Shown: positions 27,644-38,694, counted from the stretch's first letter. The stretch: 64,000 nucleotides of DNA from Pseudomonas crudilactis (GCF_013433315.1 NZ_WXVV01000008.1:124001-188000); one strand, 5' to 3'. The notes: a model not told the origin generated them from the letters alone. Program-made: numbers and translations.

Positions 27644-28006
27644 ATGGCCCAATTCGAACCCGGTCGCCTGCACATCGAGCGGCATGCGTTGACGCCGGAT
27701 GACGTCAGTTACAACGTGCACCTCGACTATGAAGTGTTCACCGATCCGCAAAAAGGCAAAGGGATTCAGTTCACGATGCATGGCAACCTTCAGGGCAAGG
27801 ACATGAAAGAGACCTTCTTCCTGCCCAAAGAGGAGGCCTACAACTTTGCCAACAATGTGACGAAAATCGCCGAGAAGTACGGCATTCCCAAGACGCACAG
27901 CCAGATTGGCTCGGTTCACAAGCATTACGACATGATGTTCGAAGACATCCGCAAGCAACTTGATATGAAGTCCGGCGACCCGGTCAATCTTGAGCACTTC
28001 GAATAA
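27644..28006 (+). CDS. Small DUF5064-family protein
   Basis: A 120-residue soluble protein (MAQFEPGRLHIERHALTP) that I recognise as the DUF5064 family of Pseudomonas; its function is unknown to me. It has no signal peptide or membrane segment and is rich in charged residues, with a C-terminal helix (HYDMMFEDIRKQLDM). AAAGGAG precedes the ATG. A small hairpin (GGGCAG with CTGCCC, 27595-27615) lies between arcC and this gene, so it may still be read from the arc operon. Confidence 0.75.
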   Translation: MAQFEPGRLHIERHALTPDDVSYNVHLDYEVFTDPQKGKGIQFTMHGNLQGKDMKETFFLPKEEAYNFANNVTKIAEKYGIPKTHSQIGSVHKHYDMMFEDIRKQLDMKSGDPVNLEHFE

Positions 28007-28017
28007 CCCGCAAAAGC

Positions 28018-28193
28018 CCCTCACCCTAGCCCTCTCCCAAAGGGAGAGGGGACTGACCGAAGTGTCTGATGGCAGACATCGACCTGAAAGACCGAGTCGA
28101 TTATGGATTCACAGCCGTATTTTCAGGTCGGCGTACCTCGTGAGCATTCCACAATCGGCCCCCTCTCCCTCCGGGAGAGGGCTGGGGTGAGGG
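28018..28193. repeat. MITE-like inverted-repeat element, copy 2 (176 bp)
   Basis: The inverted ends CCCTCACCCTAGCCCTCTCC and GGAGAGGGCTGGGGTGAGGG bound the core ACCGAGTCGATTATGGATTC (28091-28110). The core is the reverse complement of the core in each unit of the array at 19138-19961 and matches copy 1 at 2941. It lies between the DUF5064 gene and gcsR and has no gene of its own. Confidence 0.8.
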
Positions 28194-28268
28194 TGCTTTT
28201 GCTTTCACCTCTCTCCAAGCCCAAGGCATACTTGCCACCCTCCGCTCTGCAGATCACTGAACCGCCCC

Positions 28269-29777
28269 ATGCGTATCCACGTCAGTTTCATCGACCGCGT
28301 CGGCATCACCCAGGAAGTTCTGGCTATCCTCGGTGGGCGCAATCTCAATCTGGATGCGGTGGAGATGATCCCGCCCAACGTCTACATCGACGCGCCGACC
28401 CTGAGCCCGCAAGTGCTCGAAGAACTGAAAGATGCGCTGTTCCGCGTGCTCGGCGTGGAAGCGGTGACCGTGGTCGACATCCTCCCCGGCCAGCGTCGGC
28501 ACTTGCAGCTCGACGCGTTGCTGGCTGCGATGACCGATCCGGTTTTGGCGCTCGACAGCGCCGGCAAAGTGCTGCTCGCCAACCCGGCATTAATCGCGCT
28601 CTACGGTCGCGAACCGGCCGGTGAAAGCGTCTCTGAACTGTTCAACGACCCCGCCCTGCTCGACACCTTGCTCGAACACGGCTTTCGCCTGCCGCTGCGC
28701 GAAATCACCGTCAACGGTCAGACCTTGTTGCTCGATGCCACGCCAATCACCGACGCTGGCGCCCTGCTGACCTTGTACCAACCGAACCGCATCGGCGAAC
28801 AACTCTCGGCGCTGCACCACGACCACGCCGAAGGTTTCGACGCGCTGCTCGGCGAGTCCCCGGCAATCCGCACACTCAAGGCACGCGCGCAAAGAGTCGC
28901 CGCCCTCGACGCCCCCCTGCTGATCCAGGGCGAAACCGGCACCGGCAAAGAACTGGTCGCCCGTGCCTGCCACGCCATCAGCGCGCGACACAGCGCACCG
29001 TTTCTCGCCCTCAACTGCGCAGCGCTGCCGGAGAACCTCGCCGAAAGCGAACTGTTCGGCTACGCCCCCGGTGCCTTCACCGGTGCAGCGCGCGGTGGCA
29101 AACCGGGGCTGATGGAACTGGCCAACCAGGGCACGGTGTTTCTCGATGAGATCGGCGAGATGTCGCCGTACTTGCAGGCCAAGCTGCTGCGTTTCTTGAA
29201 CGACGGCAGCTTCCGCCGCGTCGGCGGTGATCGCGAGGTGAAGGTCAACGTGCGCATCCTCAGCGCGACCCACCGTGATCTGGAAAAAATGGTCAGCGAA
29301 GGCTTGTTCCGCGAAGACCTGTTTTATCGCCTCAACGTACTCAACGTCGAAGTGCCGCCGCTGCGCGAGCGCGGCCAGGACATTCTGTTGCTGGCACGCT
29401 ATTTCATGCAGCAGGCTTGTGCGCAGATTCAGCGCCCGGTCTGCCGCCTCGCCCCGGGGACTTACCCGGCGCTGCTCGGCAATCGCTGGCCGGGCAACGT
29501 ACGACAATTGCAGAACGTGATCTTCCGCGCGGCGGCGATTTGCGAGAGTAGCCTGGTGGATATCGGCGACCTCGACATTGCCGGCACCTCGGTGGCGCGG
29601 CAAACCGACAGCGATGTCGACAGCCTCGAACAAGCGGTCGAATCTTTCGAAAAAACGCTGCTGGAAAAACTCTACGTCAGCTATCCCTCGACCCGCCAAC
29701 TGGCCAGCCGCCTGCAAACTTCGCACACGGCCATCGCCCATCGCCTGCGCAAATACGGAATTCCCAACAAACCTTGA
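28269..29777 (+). CDS. gcsR: Sigma-54 enhancer-binding regulator of glycine cleavage, TyrR-like
   Basis: A 502-residue transcription activator. It has an N-terminal ACT domain (residues 1-70, RVGITQEVLAILGGRNLNLD), a PAS-like segment (about 75-180) and an AAA+ sigma-54 domain. That domain carries Walker A GETGTGKE at 221-228, the sigma-54 contact loop GAFTGA at 268-273 and the Walker B stretch VFLDEIGEM. A C-terminal TyrR-type helix-turn-helix (TRQLASRLQTSHTAIAHRLRKY) follows. It lies directly upstream of gcvH-gcvP-sdaA-gcvT, as PA2449 (GcsR) does in PAO1, where glycine is the signal. Its likely binding sites and a sigma-54 promoter are visible before gcvH. Confidence 0.9.
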   Translation: MRIHVSFIDRVGITQEVLAILGGRNLNLDAVEMIPPNVYIDAPTLSPQVLEELKDALFRVLGVEAVTVVDILPGQRRHLQLDALLAAMTDPVLALDSAGKVLLANPALIALYGREPAGESVSELFNDPALLDTLLEHGFRLPLREITVNGQTLLLDATPITDAGALLTLYQPNRIGEQLSALHHDHAEGFDALLGESPAIRTLKARAQRVAALDAPLLIQGETGTGKELVARACHAISARHSAPFLALNCAALPENLAESELFGYAPGAFTGAARGGKPGLMELANQGTVFLDEIGEMSPYLQAKLLRFLNDGSFRRVGGDREVKVNVRILSATHRDLEKMVSEGLFREDLFYRLNVLNVEVPPLRERGQDILLLARYFMQQACAQIQRPVCRLAPGTYPALLGNRWPGNVRQLQNVIFRAAAICESSLVDIGDLDIAGTSVARQTDSDVDSLEQAVESFEKTLLEKLYVSYPSTRQLASRLQTSHTAIAHRLRKYGIPNKP

Positions 29778-29794
29778 ATACCCCACAAATCCCC

Positions 29795-29884
29795 TGTAGG
29801 AGTGAGCCTGCTCGCGATAGCGGTCTGACATTCAACATTTGCGACGTCTGACACACCGCTATCGCGAGCAGGCTCACTCCTACA
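29795..29884. repeat. REPIN-like pair, TGTAGGAGTGAGCCTGC family
   Basis: Inverted arms TGTAGGAGTGAGCCTGCTCG and complement, with GCGATAGCGGT continuing each arm, downstream of gcsR. Same family as 25-54 and 37522-37611. Confidence 0.85.
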
Positions 29885-29929
29885 TTGATTTGTGGCGGAT
29901 TCGTAATCCGTTCAAAAACGACCTCCAAC

Positions 29930-29947
29930 TGTACTGAAAGCGCTACA
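29930..29947. promoter_or_regulatory. GcsR-type binding site 1
   Basis: TGTACTGAAAGCGCTACA has the layout of two 7-base halves around 4 bases, as recalled for GcsR sites (TGTAACG-N4-CGTTCCG) in P. aeruginosa. Site 2 starts 19 bases later. Confidence 0.6.
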
Positions 29948-29948
29948 G

Positions 29949-29966
29949 CGGAACGATATCGATACA
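29949..29966. promoter_or_regulatory. GcsR-type binding site 2
   Basis: CGGAACGATATCGATACA reads TGTATCG-ATAT-CGTTCCG on the other strand, one base off the recalled GcsR pattern. This is the best of the three sites. Confidence 0.7.
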
Positions 29967-30029
29967 CCCTCCTCCGATCACCGCTGTGCAAGGCTTTGAT
30001 CCCGTTCAGCTTTTATCCTCGCTCTAGGC

Positions 30030-30047
30030 TGTAGCGATTTCGCTACA
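30030..30047. promoter_or_regulatory. GcsR-type binding site 3 (perfect dyad)
   Basis: TGTAGCGATTTCGCTACA is a perfect 7-4-7 inverted repeat. Its centre lies about 75 bases upstream of the -24 element, a normal enhancer distance. Confidence 0.65.
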
Positions 30048-30079
30048 GAGATGCCTCCAGTGTCGCCCCCTTCGATATC

Positions 30080-30092
30080 TAAATCATTGATT
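30080..30092 (-). promoter_or_regulatory. IHF binding site
   Basis: The minus strand reads AATCAATGATTTA, an exact match to the IHF consensus WATCAANNNNTTR, lying between the enhancer-type dyads and the -24 element. IHF bending there would bring GcsR to sigma-54 polymerase. Confidence 0.7.
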
Positions 30093-30111
30093 TATAAAGA
30101 TTAATAAACCT

Positions 30112-30127
30112 TGGCCGCATTCTTGCT
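30112..30127 (+). promoter_or_regulatory. Sigma-54 promoter (-24/-12) of gcvH
   Basis: TGGCCGCATTCTTGCT keeps the GG (30113-30114) and GC (30125-30126) doublets exactly 10 bases apart, with TGGC and TTGCT blocks. Transcription should begin near 30138, about 75 bases before the gcvH ATG. Confidence 0.75.
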
Positions 30128-30211
30128 AATCAACCCCTCATAAATAAGGGCCTTCGCGCCCGACTATTCCACCGCGTCCACCAGACGAGTCTGGCCCCCT
30201 GAGGAGTTTCC

Positions 30212-30595
30212 ATGAGCGAGTTGCGTTTTACTGAAGATCACGAATGGCTGCGCACCGAAGCTGACGGCAGCGTTACTGTCGGCATCACCGCTTTCGCGCA
30301 GAACGCCTTGGGCGACGTGGTGTTCGTGCAACTGCCTGAATTGCAGGCTTACGACAAAGGCGCCGAAGCCGCCACCGTGGAATCGGTAAAAGCCGCCAGC
30401 GGCGTGTACATGCCGCTCGACGGCGAAGTGCTGGCGACCAACCCGGCACTGGAAGACAGCCCGGAACTGGTCAACGAAGATCCGCTGGGCGAAGGCTGGT
30501 TCTTCCGCTTCCAGCCAAGCGATGCCGCCGCTGTCGGCAAACTGCTCGATCAGGACGCGTACGACCGTCTGATCAAAGCCCAAGCCGAAGCCTGA
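30212..30595 (+). CDS. gcvH: Glycine cleavage system H protein
   Basis: A 127-residue lipoyl carrier protein that shuttles the aminomethyl group between the P, T and L proteins. The lipoylated lysine is Lys60 in [19 protein letters not shown]. The N terminus [15 protein letters not shown] and the segment [27 protein letters not shown] are standard. It heads the gcv cluster behind a sigma-54 promoter, and a GAGGAG lies before the ATG. The stop is 11 bases from gcvP. Confidence 0.96.
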   Translation: MSELRFTEDHEWLRTEADGSVTVGITAFAQNALGDVVFVQLPELQAYDKGAEAATVESVKAASGVYMPLDGEVLATNPALEDSPELVNEDPLGEGWFFRFQPSDAAAVGKLLDQDAYDRLIKAQAEA

Positions 30596-30606
30596 GGAAC
30601 ACCGAC

Positions 30607-33459
30607 ATGACTCAAATCAACCTCGGCACCGCCAACGAATTCATCGCCCGTCATATCGGCCCGCGCGCCGGTGACGAGCAAGCCATGCTCAACAGCCTCG
30701 GCTTCGACTCGCTCGAAGCGCTGAGCGCCAGCGTCATCCCGGAAAGCATCAAGGGCACCAGCGTGCTCGGCATGGACGACGGCCTCAGCGAAGCCGATGC
30801 CCTGGCGATGATCAAATCGATCGCCGGCAAGAATCAGTTGTTCAAGACCTACATCGGCCAGGGCTACTACAACTGCCACACGCCGTCGCCGATCCTGCGC
30901 AACCTGTTGGAAAACCCGGCCTGGTACACCGCGTACACGCCGTACCAGCCAGAAATTTCCCAGGGCCGTCTCGAAGCGCTGCTGAACTTCCAGACCATGA
31001 TCAGCGACCTCACCGGCCTGCCGATCGCCAACGCTTCCCTGCTCGATGAAGCCACCGCCGCTGCCGAAGCCATGACCTTCTGCAAACGCCTGAGCAAGAA
31101 CAAGGGCAGCCACCAATTCTTCGCCTCGATCCACAGCCACCCGCAAACCCTCGACGTGCTGCGCACCCGTGCCGAGCCGCTGGGCATTGACGTGGTCGTC
31201 GGCGACGAGCGTGAACTGACTGACGTGACGCCGTTCTTCGGCGCGCTGCTGCAATACCCGGCGAGCAACGGTGATGTGTTCGACTACCGCGAACTGACCG
31301 AACGCTTCCACGCCGCCAACGCTTTGGTCGCCGTCGCCGCTGACCTGCTGGCCCTGACCTTGCTGACCGCGCCGGGCGAGTTCGGCGCTGACGTCGCCAT
31401 CGGCTCCGCGCAACGCTTCGGCGTGCCGCTGGGCTTCGGTGGCCCGCACGCGGCTTACTTCTCCACCAAAGATGCGTTCAAACGCGACATGCCGGGCCGT
31501 CTGGTCGGCGTTTCGGTTGACCGCTTCGGCAAGCCGGCGCTGCGTCTGGCGATGCAAACCCGCGAGCAACACATCCGCCGCGAGAAGGCCACCTCGAACA
31601 TCTGCACCGCGCAAGTGCTGCTGGCCAACATCGCCAGCATGTACGCCGTCTACCACGGCCCGAAAGGCCTGACCCAGATCGCCAACCGCGTACATCACCT
31701 GACCGCGATTCTGGCCAAGGGCCTGACCGCGCTCGGCGCGAAAGTCGAACAAGCCAGCTTCTTCGACACCCTGACCGTGGCCACCGGCGCACAAACCGCC
31801 GCACTGCACGACAAGGCACACGCTGCGCAGATCAACCTGCGCGTGATCGACGCTCAGCGTCTGGGCCTGTCGGTCGACGAAACCACCACCCAGGCGGATA
31901 TCGAAACCCTGTGGAGCCTGATCGCCGACGGCAAGACCCTGCCGGACTTTGCAGCTCTCGCCGGCTCCGTACAAAGCACCATCCCAGCATCGCTGGTACG
32001 CCAGTCGCCAATCCTCAGCCATCCGGTATTCAACCGTTATCACTCGGAAACCGAGCTGATGCGCTACCTGCGCAAACTGGCCGACAAGGACCTGGCACTG
32101 GATCGCACCATGATCCCGTTGGGCTCGTGCACGATGAAACTCAACGCTGCCAGCGAAATGATCCCGGTGACCTGGGCTGAATTCGGTGCCCTGCATCCGT
32201 TCGCACCGGCCGCGCAAAGTGCCGGTTACCAGCAACTGACCGACGAACTGGAGGCGATGCTCTGCGCCGCTACCGGTTACGACGCGATCTCGCTGCAACC
32301 GAACGCCGGTTCGCAAGGTGAATACGCAGGCCTCTTGGCCATCCGCGCCTATCACCAGAGCCGTGGCGATGAGCGTCGCGACATCTGCCTGATTCCGTCG
32401 TCCGCCCACGGCACCAACCCGGCCACCGCCAACATGGCTGGCATGCGCGTTGTCGTGACCGCGTGCGATGCGCGCGGCAACGTCGACATTGAAGACCTGC
32501 GTGCCAAAGCCATCGAGCACCGCGAACACCTCGCCGCGCTGATGATCACTTACCCGTCGACCCACGGCGTGTTCGAAGAAGGCATCCGCGAAATCTGCGG
32601 GATCATTCATGACAACGGCGGTCAGGTGTACATCGACGGCGCCAACATGAACGCAATGGTCGGCCTCTGCGCACCGGGCAAGTTCGGCGGCGATGTTTCG
32701 CACCTGAACCTGCACAAAACCTTCTGCATCCCCCACGGCGGTGGCGGCCCGGGCGTCGGCCCGATTGGTGTCAAGTCGCACCTGACTCCGTTCCTGCCGG
32801 GCCACGGCCAGATGGAACGCAAGGAAGGCGCGGTCTGCGCAGCACCGTTCGGCAGCGCAAGCATTTTGCCGATCACCTGGATGTACATTCGCATGATGGG
32901 CGGCGCCGGTTTGAAGCGCGCTTCGCAGCTGGCGATCCTCAATGCCAACTACATCTCCCGTCGCCTCGAAGAGCACTACCCAGTGCTGTACACCGGCAGC
33001 AACGGTCTGGTGGCACACGAGTGCATTCTCGATCTGCGTCCGTTGAAAGACAGCAGCGGCATCAGCGTTGATGACGTCGCCAAGCGCCTGATCGACTTCG
33101 GCTTCCACGCGCCGACCATGTCGTTCCCGGTAGCCGGCACGCTGATGATCGAGCCGACCGAAAGCGAATCCAAGGAAGAACTGGACCGCTTCTGCGACGC
33201 GATGATTCGCATCCGCGAAGAAATCCGCGCGGTGGAAAACGGCACGCTGGACAAGGACGACAACCCGCTGAAGAACGCGCCGCACACGGCGGCAGAACTG
33301 GTGGGCGAGTGGACTCACCCGTATAGCCGCGAGCAGGCCGTTTATCCGGTTGCGTCGTTGATCGAAGGCAAATACTGGCCACCGGTCGGTCGCGTCGACA
33401 ACGTCTTCGGCGATCGCAACCTGGTCTGCGCCTGCCCGTCGATCGAAAGCTACGCTTAA
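30607..33459 (+). CDS. gcvP: Glycine dehydrogenase (decarboxylating), P protein
   Basis: A 950-residue homodimer-type P protein that decarboxylates glycine and passes the aminomethyl group to lipoyl-GcvH. The PLP lysine is Lys704 in [16 protein letters not shown], and [13 protein letters not shown] and [11 protein letters not shown] mark the cofactor site. Both halves of the fused chain are present, so length is normal. AGGA lies before the ATG, and it is closely linked to gcvH. No glyA follows, in contrast to PAO1, where glyA2 stands between gcvP2 and sdaA. Confidence 0.96.
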   Translation: MTQINLGTANEFIARHIGPRAGDEQAMLNSLGFDSLEALSASVIPESIKGTSVLGMDDGLSEADALAMIKSIAGKNQLFKTYIGQGYYNCHTPSPILRNLLENPAWYTAYTPYQPEISQGRLEALLNFQTMISDLTGLPIANASLLDEATAAAEAMTFCKRLSKNKGSHQFFASIHSHPQTLDVLRTRAEPLGIDVVVGDERELTDVTPFFGALLQYPASNGDVFDYRELTERFHAANALVAVAADLLALTLLTAPGEFGADVAIGSAQRFGVPLGFGGPHAAYFSTKDAFKRDMPGRLVGVSVDRFGKPALRLAMQTREQHIRREKATSNICTAQVLLANIASMYAVYHGPKGLTQIANRVHHLTAILAKGLTALGAKVEQASFFDTLTVATGAQTAALHDKAHAAQINLRVIDAQRLGLSVDETTTQADIETLWSLIADGKTLPDFAALAGSVQSTIPASLVRQSPILSHPVFNRYHSETELMRYLRKLADKDLALDRTMIPLGSCTMKLNAASEMIPVTWAEFGALHPFAPAAQSAGYQQLTDELEAMLCAATGYDAISLQPNAGSQGEYAGLLAIRAYHQSRGDERRDICLIPSSAHGTNPATANMAGMRVVVTACDARGNVDIEDLRAKAIEHREHLAALMITYPSTHGVFEEGIREICGIIHDNGGQVYIDGANMNAMVGLCAPGKFGGDVSHLNLHKTFCIPHGGGGPGVGPIGVKSHLTPFLPGHGQMERKEGAVCAAPFGSASILPITWMYIRMMGGAGLKRASQLAILNANYISRRLEEHYPVLYTGSNGLVAHECILDLRPLKDSSGISVDDVAKRLIDFGFHAPTMSFPVAGTLMIEPTESESKEELDRFCDAMIRIREEIRAVENGTLDKDDNPLKNAPHTAAELVGEWTHPYSREQAVYPVASLIEGKYWPPVGRVDNVFGDRNLVCACPSIESYA

Positions 33460-33497
33460 ACCAGAAAGGGGCGAACCACTCGCCCCCACCGCTTAAC

Positions 33498-33585
33498 CTG
33501 TAGGAGCTGCCGAAGGCTGCGATCTTTTGATCTTGCTGTTGAAAGATCAGGATCAAAAGATCGCAGCCTTCGGCAGCTCCTACAG
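33498..33585. repeat. REPIN-like pair between gcvP and sdaA (TGTAGGAGCTGCCGAAGG family)
   Basis: Inverted arms beginning CTGTAGGAGCTGCCGAAGGC fill the gap where glyA2 would stand in PAO1. Confidence 0.85.
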
Positions 33586-33645
33586 GGGAACGCATCAAGC
33601 CTGATGTTTCGCCAATTCCTATAACAAGAAACCGGAGAACCACTC

Positions 33646-35022
<1,377 letters not shown>

Positions 35023-35052
35023 TCACGAACCAAGCCAAACCAAAATTGACCA

Positions 35053-35119
35053 CCTCTCCCCCAGGGAGAGAAACGTAATTAGCCCCCTCTCCCTCCGGGA
35101 GAGGGCTGGGGTGAGGGGC
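35053..35119. repeat. Partial copy of the MITE-like element end
   Basis: CCTCTCCCCCAGGGAGAG followed by CCCTCTCCCTCCGGGAGAGG and GCTGGGGTGAGGGG. It has the right end and palindrome of the elements at 2851, 19138 and 28018 but lacks the interior core, as expected of a decayed or deleted copy. It lies between sdaA and gcvT. Confidence 0.65.
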
Positions 35120-35173
35120 TTTTGATCTTGATCTTGCCGCTTCCCCCCAACTCAAATTTTCAAGGAGCCACGC

Positions 35174-36298
35174 ATGTCCACCGAACAACTGTCGAAAACC
35201 CCGCTGCACGCTCTGCACCTCGAACTCGGCGCCCGCATGGTGCCGTTCGCCGGCTACGACATGCCGGTGCAATACCCGCTCGGCGTGATGAAAGAACATC
35301 AGCACACCCGTGAGCAGGCCGGGCTATTCGATGTCTCGCACATGGGCCAGATCCGCCTGACCGGCGCCAACGCCGCCAAAGCGCTGGAAAGCCTGGTGCC
35401 GGTAGACATCATCGACCTGCCGGTGGGTATGCAGCGTTACGCGATGTTCACCAACGAGAACGGCGGCATTCTCGATGACTTGATGGTCGCCAACCTCGGC
35501 AACGACGAACTGTTCCTGGTGGTCAATGCCGCCTGCAAGGATCAGGACTTGGCCCACCTGCAAAAACACATCGGCGATCAGTGCACCATTACGGCGCTGT
35601 TCGAAGAGCGCGCCCTCTTGGCATTGCAGGGTCCGGCAGCCGTTACCGTGCTGGCGCGACTGGCTCCCGACGTGGCGAAAATGACGTTCATGCAGTTCGC
35701 CCGCGTCAATCTGCTGGGTGTCGACTGCTTCGTCAGCCGTTCGGGCTACACCGGTGAAGACGGTTTCGAAATCTCCGTTCCGGCGGCCGATGCCGAAAAA
35801 CTTGCGCGCGCCCTGCTCGCTGAACCGGAAGTCCAGGCCATCGGACTCGGTGCTCGCGATTCGCTGCGCCTGGAAGCCGGCCTGTGCCTGTATGGCCACG
35901 ACATGAACACCGAGACCACGCCGATCGAAGCCAGTCTGCTGTGGGCAATGTCCAAGCCTCGCCGCACTGATGGCGCGCGCGCCGGCGGTTTCCCGGGGGC
36001 GGAAAACATTTTCGCCCAGCAGCAGAATGGCGTCGCACGTAAACGCGTCGGCCTGCTACCGCAAGAACGCACCCCGGTGCGTGAAGGCGCAGAAATCGTC
36101 AACGAAGCCGGCGAGATCATCGGCAGCGTGTGCAGCGGTGGCTTTGGTCCGACCTTGGGCGGGCCGTTGGCGATGGGTTACCTCGACAGCGCTTATGTCA
36201 CCCTCGACACACCGGTCTGGGCCATCGTTCGTGGGAAAAAGGTGCAAATGCTTGTAAGCAAAATGCCATTTGTTCCACAACGCTACTATCGCGGTTGA
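35174..36298 (+). CDS. gcvT: Glycine cleavage system aminomethyltransferase, T protein
   Basis: A 374-residue folate-dependent T protein that releases ammonia from aminomethyl-GcvH and gives 5,10-methylene-tetrahydrofolate. It has the family N terminus (LHLELGARMVPFAGYDMPVQYPLG), the pterin-binding Asp segment ENGGILDDLMVANLG, GYTGEDGFEISVP and the C-terminal barrel GFGPTLGGPLAMGYL. AAGGAG precedes the ATG. It is last in gcvHP-sdaA-gcvT; two repeat insertions separate it from gcvP. Confidence 0.95.
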   Translation: MSTEQLSKTPLHALHLELGARMVPFAGYDMPVQYPLGVMKEHQHTREQAGLFDVSHMGQIRLTGANAAKALESLVPVDIIDLPVGMQRYAMFTNENGGILDDLMVANLGNDELFLVVNAACKDQDLAHLQKHIGDQCTITALFEERALLALQGPAAVTVLARLAPDVAKMTFMQFARVNLLGVDCFVSRSGYTGEDGFEISVPAADAEKLARALLAEPEVQAIGLGARDSLRLEAGLCLYGHDMNTETTPIEASLLWAMSKPRRTDGARAGGFPGAENIFAQQQNGVARKRVGLLPQERTPVREGAEIVNEAGEIIGSVCSGGFGPTLGGPLAMGYLDSAYVTLDTPVWAIVRGKKVQMLVSKMPFVPQRYYRG

Positions 36299-36702
36299 TT
36301 GACTGTTTCTATAAGTAACGCGATTGCGTAATGCGTGCACTAATGTGTCACGCAATCGCCACAAAAAAGTGCATTTTCTAACATTCGATTCGAATATGAA
36401 CATTGCTTATAACGCCCGAAAACAATTGAACAAGCTAATCGTCTAAGCCCGCACTAGTGAACTGACTAACTGCCAGAAAGCGCAGTAAAACCGGGGCCTT
36501 CGCAGGGCTTGTTTTTTCTCCCGTAGTTGGCGTAGAGTTTGTCCACTGTGTTTGCATGGGTCAGCTTGGAATCGTGACCTGGGCAGTAGCCTACAAGTTA
36601 GCTACATCCCGTTCGACGTCTTCTTACTCTCCTGCAACCAGCCCCAGTACTCTTTCATGTGAAGGAGACTGTCATTAATTTTTGCGTCAAAGGAAATAAG
36701 AA
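36299..36702. other. Intergenic region: inverted repeat after gcvT and long leader of the cold-shock gene
   Basis: Just after gcvT lies a perfect inverted repeat, GCGATTGCGT (36320-36329) with ACGCAATCGC (36350-36359), and a 20-base loop. No T-run follows it, so it is either a weak terminator or an operator. The rest is AT-richer and probably includes the long 5' untranslated leader usual for cspA-type genes. I see no coding frame. Confidence 0.4.
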
Positions 36703-36915
36703 ATGTCCACACGTCAGAGCGGTACCGTCAAGTGGTTTAACGACGAGAAAGGTTTTGGTTTTATCACTCCAGAAAGCGGTCCGGATCTGTTCGTGCATTT
36801 CCGCGCCATTCAGGGCAACGGCTTCAAAAGCCTGAAAGAAGGCCAGAAAGTGACCTTCGTTGCTGTGCAAGGCCAGAAAGGCATGCAGGCTGACGAAGTA
36901 CAAGCAGAAGCCTGA
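36703..36915 (+). CDS. Cold-shock protein, CspA family
   Basis: A 70-residue single-domain RNA chaperone. The RNP1 motif KGFGFITP and the RNP2 motif DLFVHFRAI are intact, within the order [16 protein letters not shown] and [20 protein letters not shown]. It binds single-stranded RNA and DNA and loosens secondary structure. It is a single gene with a long leader and its own terminator. AAAGGAAA precedes the ATG. Confidence 0.95.
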   Translation: MSTRQSGTVKWFNDEKGFGFITPESGPDLFVHFRAIQGNGFKSLKEGQKVTFVAVQGQKGMQADEVQAEA

Positions 36916-36926
36916 TTTCTGTTACG

Positions 36927-36962
36927 AAAAAGCCCCTGATATTGATATCAGGGGCTTTTTTG
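36927..36962 (+). terminator. Rho-independent terminator of the cold-shock gene
   Basis: A 12-bp perfect stem (AGCCCCTGATAT with its complement) with a 2-base loop, A-run before and T-run after. Confidence 0.9.
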
Positions 36963-37011
36963 TGCGCGCGAATCCGTAAAATGGCGCTTCACTTTGCGTC
37001 CAGAGGCTGCC

Positions 37012-37500
37012 ATGTCGAAAAACCTGCTCACCCCACAGGGCGATTTTCCTGCCGTTGGCCTGGGCCGTCGTCTGGCAGCGATGTTCTATGACTTTCTGCT
37101 GTGCACAGCGCTGCTGATCGTCACCGGTTTCGTTTACAAACTGATCCAGGCCGCGATCATTGGCGAAGAACGCCTGCGTGCGCTGACTGATGCCGGAAAA
37201 ATGGACGGCGACCCGCTCTACTCCACCGTGCTGCTGCTGGTGTTGTTCGCATTCTTCGCCAAGTTCTGGACCCATGGCGGGCAGACACTGGGCATGCAGG
37301 TGTGGGGCATTCGCGTGCAGAACGCCAATGGCACCGCGATCAGCCTGTGGCAGGCGCTGTTGCGGTTCATGGTGTCGATTGCGTCGTGGTTGTGCGTGGG
37401 GCTGGGATTCTTCTGGTCGCTGTACGACAAGCAGAAGCGCACGTGGCATGACATCTATTCCGATACACGCGTGGTGCGAATCCCGAAAAAGACCAAATAA
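37012..37500 (+). CDS. RDD-family membrane protein
   Basis: A 162-residue inner-membrane protein with the RDD signature LGRRLAAMFYDFLL at about residues 18-31. Membrane segments lie at about residues 27-45, 70-90 and 120-140. The second conserved stretch is THGGQTLGMQVWGIRVQNANG, and the family end is RTWHDIYSDTRVV. RDD proteins are thought to move ions or small solutes; no partner is visible here. The ATG at 37012 follows GAGG closely; the earlier reading from 36994 runs into the terminator. Confidence 0.83.
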   Translation: MSKNLLTPQGDFPAVGLGRRLAAMFYDFLLCTALLIVTGFVYKLIQAAIIGEERLRALTDAGKMDGDPLYSTVLLLVLFAFFAKFWTHGGQTLGMQVWGIRVQNANGTAISLWQALLRFMVSIASWLCVGLGFFWSLYDKQKRTWHDIYSDTRVVRIPKKTK

Positions 37501-37521
37501 CTTCCAGACACCAAAAACCAC

Positions 37522-37611
37522 TGTAGGAGTGAGCCTGCTCGCGATAGCGGTGTGTCAGTCAACATAATTGTTATCTGACACACCGCTATCGCGAGCAGGC
37601 TCACTCCTACA
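37522..37611. repeat. REPIN-like pair, TGTAGGAGTGAGCCTGC family
   Basis: Inverted arms TGTAGGAGTGAGCCTGCTCG and complement, in the gap between the converging RDD and nadA genes. Confidence 0.85.
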
Positions 37612-37635
37612 GGTTTATTTGTTGCCTGAAAGACC

Positions 37636-38694
37636 TCAGGCGTTACCTGCCAGCCTCATCCGCGCTGCCTGGGTGAAGTCGAGCATGCGCTTCAGCGGCC
37701 GGATCGCCTGCGGAATCAACGCCGGATCAACAAAGATCTCGTTCGTCCCCTCCTTCAAGCTCTTGAGCGTGCGCTCAAGGGTGTTCATGGCCATCCACGG
37801 GCAATGTGCGCAACTGCGGCACGCAGCGCCGTTACCGGCGGTTGGCGCCTCGATGAAAACCTTGTCCGGGCACAACTGCTGCATCTTGTAGAAGATGCCA
37901 CGGTCGGTGGCGACGATCAGGGTCTTGTTTGGCAGGCTCTGCGCGGCAGCAATCAACTGGCTGGTGGACCCGACGGCGTCCGCCAACTCGATCACCGACG
38001 TTGGCGACTCCGGGTGCACCAGAATCGCGGCGTCCGGGTACAGCGCCTTCATGTCTTCGAGCTGCTTGGACTTGAACTCCTCGTGAACGATGCACGCACC
38101 GTCCCAGAGCAGCATGTCGGCGCCGGTCTTGCGCTGAATATAGGTGCCGAGGTGCTTGTCAGGGCCCCAAATGATCGTCTCGCCGTTGTCCATCAGGCTT
38201 TCGACGATCTCCAGTGCGCAACTTGAAGTCACCACCCAGTCAGCCCGTGCTTTAACAGCAGCGGAGGTATTGGCGTAGACCACCACCGTACGCTCCGGGT
38301 GCTGATCGCAGAACGCCGAGAACTCATCAACCGGGCAACCCAGGTCCAGCGAGCAGGTCGCTTCCAGCGTTGGCATCAGCACGCGTTTTTCCGGGTTGAG
38401 AATCTTCGCGGTCTCACCCATGAACTTCACGCCGGCCACCACCACGGTCTTGGCCGGGTGAGCGTTGCCGAAGCGGGCCATTTCCAGGGAGTCAGAGACA
38501 CAGCCACCGGTTTCTTCGGCCAGAGCCTGAATCACCGGATCGCAATAAAAGTGAGCCACCAGCACCGCGTCCTGAGCCTTGAGCTCGGCGGCGATGGCGG
38601 AACGGTAATAGGCCTCTTCCTCGGCCGTCAGCGGTTTGGGCTGTTTGGCATCGAGGTGGGCTTGAACCAGAAGGCGTTCGGAAATCTGCGTCAT
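37636..38694 (-). CDS. nadA: Quinolinate synthase
   Basis: A 352-residue 4Fe-4S enzyme that condenses iminoaspartate with dihydroxyacetone phosphate to quinolinate in NAD synthesis. Conserved parts: [64 protein letters not shown] and the C-terminal [13 protein letters not shown]. These carry the cluster cysteines of the three internally related domains. I use the ATG at 38694, which gives the usual family start [15 protein letters not shown]; the reading to 38802 adds 36 unlikely residues. Confidence 0.95.
   Translation of the reverse strand: MTQISERLLVQAHLDAKQPKPLTAEEEAYYRSAIAAELKAQDAVLVAHFYCDPVIQALAEETGGCVSDSLEMARFGNAHPAKTVVVAGVKFMGETAKILNPEKRVLMPTLEATCSLDLGCPVDEFSAFCDQHPERTVVVYANTSAAVKARADWVVTSSCALEIVESLMDNGETIIWGPDKHLGTYIQRKTGADMLLWDGACIVHEEFKSKQLEDMKALYPDAAILVHPESPTSVIELADAVGSTSQLIAAAQSLPNKTLIVATDRGIFYKMQQLCPDKVFIEAPTAGNGAACRSCAHCPWMAMNTLERTLKSLKEGTNEIFVDPALIPQAIRPLKRMLDFTQAARMRLAGNA

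Noticed and set aside
30550..33489. 979-residue open frame antisense to gcvP
   Set aside because: It is a shadow of the high-GC codon pattern of gcvP. The translated sequence shows no known domain and no ribosome site.
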